Below, piece after piece: positions 48,642 through 51,421 of a DNA stretch of 51,421 nt. Source of the DNA: Anoxybacteroides voinovskiense (GTDB lineage: Bacteria; Bacillota; Bacilli; Bacillales; Anoxybacillaceae); the NCBI RefSeq assembly GCF_014196205.1, contig NZ_JACIDE010000023.1, forward strand, positions 1 through 51,421. Reading direction: 5' to 3'. The notes below the pieces were generated by a model that made no database searches, had not been told where the DNA came from, and saw only the letters and a program-made list of their open reading frames with translations. Each line of letters begins with the position of its first letter. Positions within the stretch are counted from its first letter, which is position 1. The position numbers were made by a program, and so were the translations under genes.

Positions 48642-49280
48642 TCACGGCATGTTTTTTTCCAAGTTCCCCATTAAAATAGAAATCGCGTCAGCAAACACAT
48701 CAGCAACCGATTTTGACGCATCAAGCAAAACAATCCTCTCTGGAAATCGTTCGACTAGTTGCAAATACCCTTTCCGGACGTTTTCATGAAATGACAAACT
48801 TTCCAAATCTAAACGATTGATTTCTCGTTTTTCGTTTCCATAAATTCTCTCTAGTCCTATTTTTGGATCAATATCAAAATAAAGCGTTAATGTTGGAAAA
48901 TAGCCTTCGATGGCAAATTGATTAATGCTTAGTACCTCATCTATTCCTAACCCTCGCGCAAACCCTTGATACGCAAGCGAACTATCAATAAAGCGATCAC
49001 ATAACACAATTTTCCCGTCTTTTAACGCCGGAATCACTTTTTCGACAAGATGTTGCCGACGTGCCGCAGCATAAAGCAACGCTTCTGTACGACCGTCCAT
49101 CACCTTATGAGCAGGATTTAAAATAATGTCGCGAATTTTTTCGGCAATCTCAATGCCACCCGGCTCACGTGTCGCGACTACGTCCCATCCTTTGTCCCGC
49201 AAAAACGACTCCACCATCGATATAATCGTTGTTTTTCCTGCCCCGTCTGGCCCTTCAAACGAAAAAAAATAACTTGTCAT
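48642..49280 (-). CDS. tmk: Thymidylate kinase
   Basis: Phosphorylates dTMP to dTDP. 212 residues: P-loop [12 protein letters not shown] (about 7-18), DR-motif [14 protein letters not shown] (about 91-104), TREPGG, and the LTLYFDIDP segment. ATG 49280 is chosen: AAGGAG lies upstream and the family starts here; the in-frame reading to 49427 overlaps the decarboxylase gene. The true start lies 23 bases beyond the yaaO stop. Confidence 0.96.
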   Translation of the reverse strand: MTSYFFSFEGPDGAGKTTIISMVESFLRDKGWDVVATREPGGIEIAEKIRDIILNPAHKVMDGRTEALLYAAARRQHLVEKVIPALKDGKIVLCDRFIDSSLAYQGFARGLGIDEVLSINQFAIEGYFPTLTLYFDIDPKIGLERIYGNEKREINRLDLESLSFHENVRKGYLQLVERFPERIVLLDASKSVADVFADAISILMGNLEKNMP

Positions 49281-49303
49281 TACTTGTCTCCTTTCTTGTT
49301 GCG

Positions 49304-50737
49304 TTATTGTTCCACCACTTCTATTTGATAAGAAGATAAATAAGTTCCTCCTTGGAATCGGGCACCATATTGCTTTAATGCCATGATTTGCTCGATATGC
49401 TCTTTGCGAATCACTTCTCCCATACATAACAATGGTATTCCTGGTGGGTATGGGATAATCGTTTCCGCAGCGACTAGTCCTTCTGCTTTTTCAAGCAGAA
49501 CAACCTTTTTCGGTAATTTCGCTAACACGCGATAAGAAATCGATGGAGAAGCGTCCATAAATGAATAAGGGACAAACGCCATTGTCCGTGCATCATCATG
49601 CATTCCTTTAAACGCCCGCTTCATCTTTTCAATAATTGCTGGCAAATCTTTCACCGGCGCCAATGGGTACACAAGAAGAACATTAAACGGATCAGCTAGT
49701 TCAGGAAAAATCCCTTGTTGTTCAAGTCGCTGTTGCAACTCATACCCTGAACATTCGCTTCTCGTTTGAATAGTAATTTTTAATAAATCCGTCGTTACTA
49801 ATGGATCGTTCGAGTGGACGACTGTTACCCCTTCGCTTTCATTTATCTTTTCTTTCAACTGCTCAATTTGCGCTTGAATATGTTGGATGTCCTCTAAAGC
49901 CACATTAGCTACATAACTTCTTGCTAAATCAAGCGAAGCCATAATTGGATAAGACGGGCTGCTCGACTGAAACACTTGCAAAAAATAGCGCAATTTCTCT
50001 TTATCTACAAGCGAACTATTCACATGTAAATAAGAACCCATCGTCATCGCTGGTAACGTCTTATGCGCCGATTGAACGACAATATCTGCACCATAGACAA
50101 TCGCTGATGTTGGAAATGGCGGACCAGCAACAAAATGTGCTCCATGCGCCTCATCTACAAGTACTGGAATGTCGCGGCTGTGAGCAATTTTTATTATTTC
50201 TTCTAAATGAACCGACATACCGTAGTAGTTCGGATTTGTCAAAATTACTGCTGCTGCATCAGGATGCTCCTCTATTGCTTTTTTTACTGTAGCAAAAGAA
50301 ACGTACGATGCAACCCGAACCGTTTCGTCAAATTCAGGAGAAAGAAAAACAGGTGCCGCACCAACTAACTGAAGTGCATGAATCACCGACTTATGGCAAT
50401 TCCGTTGAACAATGACCTTTTTATGTTCTTCACACGTTGCAAAAATCATCGCTAAATTTCCTACTGTTGAACCGTTCACTAAAAAAAACGTTTCCTCCAC
50501 ACCATAAAGCTCAGCAGCCAATTGTTGCGCCTCAGCAATAATAGACTCCGGATGGTGCAAATCGTCGAGCCCGCTCAATTCCGTCACATCAAGCCGCAAC
50601 AACTTCCTGTAATCTTCTCTAGCCTGCATCGGAAAAACAGTTCCGTATTTATGGCCAGGCACATGAAACGAAACTGGGTTAACTGAAGCATGTTGTGTTA
50701 AAGCATTATATAGCGGTGTGTTTTTTTGTTTGTTCAT
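49304..50737 (-). CDS. yaaO: PLP-dependent Orn/Lys/Arg decarboxylase family protein
   Basis: 477 residues of the short, fold-type I Orn/Lys/Arg decarboxylase family (B. subtilis yaaO, speA paralogue): [10 protein letters not shown] at the N-terminus, [14 protein letters not shown] (about 87-100), [10 protein letters not shown] (about 192-201), PLP lysine in [15 protein letters not shown] (about 218-232), and a C-terminal domain with ITIQTR and YPPGIPLL. Substrate (lysine, arginine or ornithine) cannot be told from sequence. It stands between csfB and tmk. Confidence 0.93.
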   Translation of the reverse strand: MNKQKNTPLYNALTQHASVNPVSFHVPGHKYGTVFPMQAREDYRKLLRLDVTELSGLDDLHHPESIIAEAQQLAAELYGVEETFFLVNGSTVGNLAMIFATCEEHKKVIVQRNCHKSVIHALQLVGAAPVFLSPEFDETVRVASYVSFATVKKAIEEHPDAAAVILTNPNYYGMSVHLEEIIKIAHSRDIPVLVDEAHGAHFVAGPPFPTSAIVYGADIVVQSAHKTLPAMTMGSYLHVNSSLVDKEKLRYFLQVFQSSSPSYPIMASLDLARSYVANVALEDIQHIQAQIEQLKEKINESEGVTVVHSNDPLVTTDLLKITIQTRSECSGYELQQRLEQQGIFPELADPFNVLLVYPLAPVKDLPAIIEKMKRAFKGMHDDARTMAFVPYSFMDASPSISYRVLAKLPKKVVLLEKAEGLVAAETIIPYPPGIPLLCMGEVIRKEHIEQIMALKQYGARFQGGTYLSSYQIEVVEQ

Positions 50738-50779
50738 TTAAACCATCCCTTTAAGATTTGCGTTCACCACTTAATATAT

Positions 50780-50810
50780 AATAAAACAGGTCCTATTAAT
50801 AGGACCTGTT
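50780..50810 (-). terminator. Terminator after csfB
   Basis: A perfect 26-bp palindrome, AACAGGTCCTATT (50785-50797) and AATAGGACCTGTT (50798-50810), followed on the minus strand by TTATTATAT. It directly follows the csfB stop. Confidence 0.85.
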
Positions 50811-51008
50811 CTATGAATATATTTCCCGATTCATAATTTTTTTCAACTGTTGTAAGTAAAAGCGATATTTCGGATCGACCGTATCTGTCCGAACTATTTC
50901 TTTCTCGCAGTCTATGCAAAGAAATTTTGTATAAATATGAATTCCTTGTTCTTTCGGTTGTTCGCAAACGATGCATGTTTCCCCAATCGATTGATTTGTC
51001 ATCGCCAC
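50811..51008 (-). CDS. csfB: CsfB (Gin), anti-SigG/anti-SigE factor
   Basis: 65 residues; SigF-controlled forespore protein that holds SigG inactive until the right stage. Zinc cysteines CIVCEQ (about 13-16) and CIDCEK (about 31-34) with IHIYTKFLC between, and the conserved end DPKYRFYLQQLKKI. Two starts fit: GTG 51008 (GGAGG at 6 bases) or ATG 51002 (GGAAGG at 5). A SigF-type promoter lies upstream, and the rRNA terminator isolates the gene from the operon before it. Confidence 0.94.
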   Translation of the reverse strand: MAMTNQSIGETCIVCEQPKEQGIHIYTKFLCIDCEKEIVRTDTVDPKYRFYLQQLKKIMNREIYS

Positions 51009-51026
51009 CTTCCACCTCCCATTTGC

Positions 51027-51056
51027 TATTTTTCCCCCATTTATAAGTTTCTATAC
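51027..51056 (-). promoter_or_regulatory. csfB promoter (SigF type)
   Basis: Minus-strand GTATA (51052-51056), 15-bp spacer, GGGAAAAATA (51027-51036), consistent with the SigF pattern (GYATA, GGNNANANT). csfB is the classic SigF-controlled gene. Confidence 0.72.
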
Positions 51057-51097
51057 TTACAAGATATGTATTTTCAGTTTGTTTGTATCAATGAAAC

Positions 51098-51140
51098 AAA
51101 AAGAAAAGACTGACTAAACATTTGTTTAGTCAGTCTTTTC
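51098..51140 (-). terminator. rRNA operon terminator
   Basis: A perfect 17-bp inverted repeat (51104-51120 and 51123-51139; core GACTGACTAAAC / GTTTAGTCAGTC) with a 2-base loop, then TTTCTTTTTGTTT on the minus strand, 2 bases after the 5S gene. Confidence 0.95.
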
Positions 51141-51141
51141 T

Positions 51142-51258
<117 letters not shown>

Positions 51259-51421
51259 CGAATGAAGGATTGTTCCTTCAAAACTAGATAACAGGGGCAG
51301 AAGAAAAGGAGTTGCAGTGGCTGAACAGTCGCCTACGCTTTTCGTATTGTCTAGCTCCGAACTAACATCCTCCTCCGCGTCCGCTTTCTCCATCGACGTG
51401 CAAGCACGTCTTCGTCGAAAG
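51259..51421 (-). other. 23S-5S spacer with hairpins and repeat fragments
   Basis: At least 163 bp; the 23S 3' end is not reached. On the minus strand it contains TGAAGGA / TCCTTCA next to 5S (a probable processing hairpin), a GACGTGC / GCACGTC palindrome (51395-51401, 51404-51410), and GGAGCTAGACA (rc of 51347-51357) followed by ACGAAAAGCG, the two flank words of the repeat at 46187-46312. An open reading frame of 73 codons here is not credible as a gene. Confidence 0.6.

Overview
The window is a chromosomal segment of a spore-forming, moderately thermophilic-looking Bacillaceae. The visible 16S 5' end, the 5S, the proteins and the moderate GC content best fit Anoxybacillus, with Geobacillus-type relatives as the alternative; this rests on memory and no search was run. 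It is the origin-proximal stretch that in Bacillus subtilis runs between two rRNA operons (csfB to lysS), given here in reverse complement. Almost every gene is on the minus strand. The only plus-strand gene is abrB (44212-44496). I saw no phage, IS element, CRISPR array, toxin-antitoxin or defence genes, and all genes look intact.

Layout in transcription order (right to left). The 3' part of one rRNA operon (23S-5S spacer, 5S) ends in a strong terminator. It is followed by csfB, a PLP decarboxylase (yaaO), tmk, holB, ricT, yabA, yabB and rsmI; divergent abrB; metG, tatD, yabE, rnmV, rsmA, yabG, veg, sspF, ispE, purR, ridA, spoVG, glmU, prs, ctc, pth, fin, mfd, spoVT, yabM and mazG/yabN; rqcP, yabP, yabQ, divIC and yabR; tRNA-Met and tRNA-Glu; spoIIE, yabS, yabT, tilS, hpt, ftsH, coaX, hslO and cysK; the pab-fol cluster (pabB, pabA, pabC, folP, folB, folK, yazB); dusB and lysS. 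The left edge holds the tandem promoters and 5' end of a second rRNA operon. Compared with my memory of B. subtilis 168, these genes are missing at their usual places: xpaC-yaaN (csfB/yaaO), yaaQ(darA)-yaaR (tmk/holB), yazA (yabB/rsmI) and yacD (hslO/cysK).

Functionally, housekeeping genes (folate, tRNA modification, rRNA processing, PRPP and UDP-GlcNAc synthesis, replication and repair) alternate with sporulation and stationary-phase genes that have their own promoters. I could read plausible promoters for SigA (rrn, tRNA, veg, cysK, yabR, glmU, abrB), SigA/Spo0A (spoIIE, with the unusual 21-bp spacer), SigH (spoVG), SigF-type (csfB, fin), SigG (spoVT), SigK (yabG) and, more weakly, SigB (ctc).

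The most interesting observation is a recurring arrangement at five of these embedded developmental or stress genes (ctc, spoVT, spoVG, fin, yabP). A short segment just after the stop of the upstream vegetative gene, at or upstream of the internal promoter, is complementary to the downstream gene's Shine-Dalgarno region. A read-through mRNA would fold so as to hide the ribosome binding site. An mRNA started at the gene's own promoter would lack the blocking arm. The five have no terminator in front of them, whereas csfB, spoIIE and yabG are shielded by terminators. I propose this as a translational lock that insulates sporulation and stress genes from vegetative read-through; it is inference and needs testing. 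Other points are a 141-bp multi-hairpin element (3110-3250), a long-hairpin intergenic repeat (46187-46312) with matching pieces in the 23S-5S spacer, a terminator-like hairpin in the metG leader, and a probable AUU start for folB.
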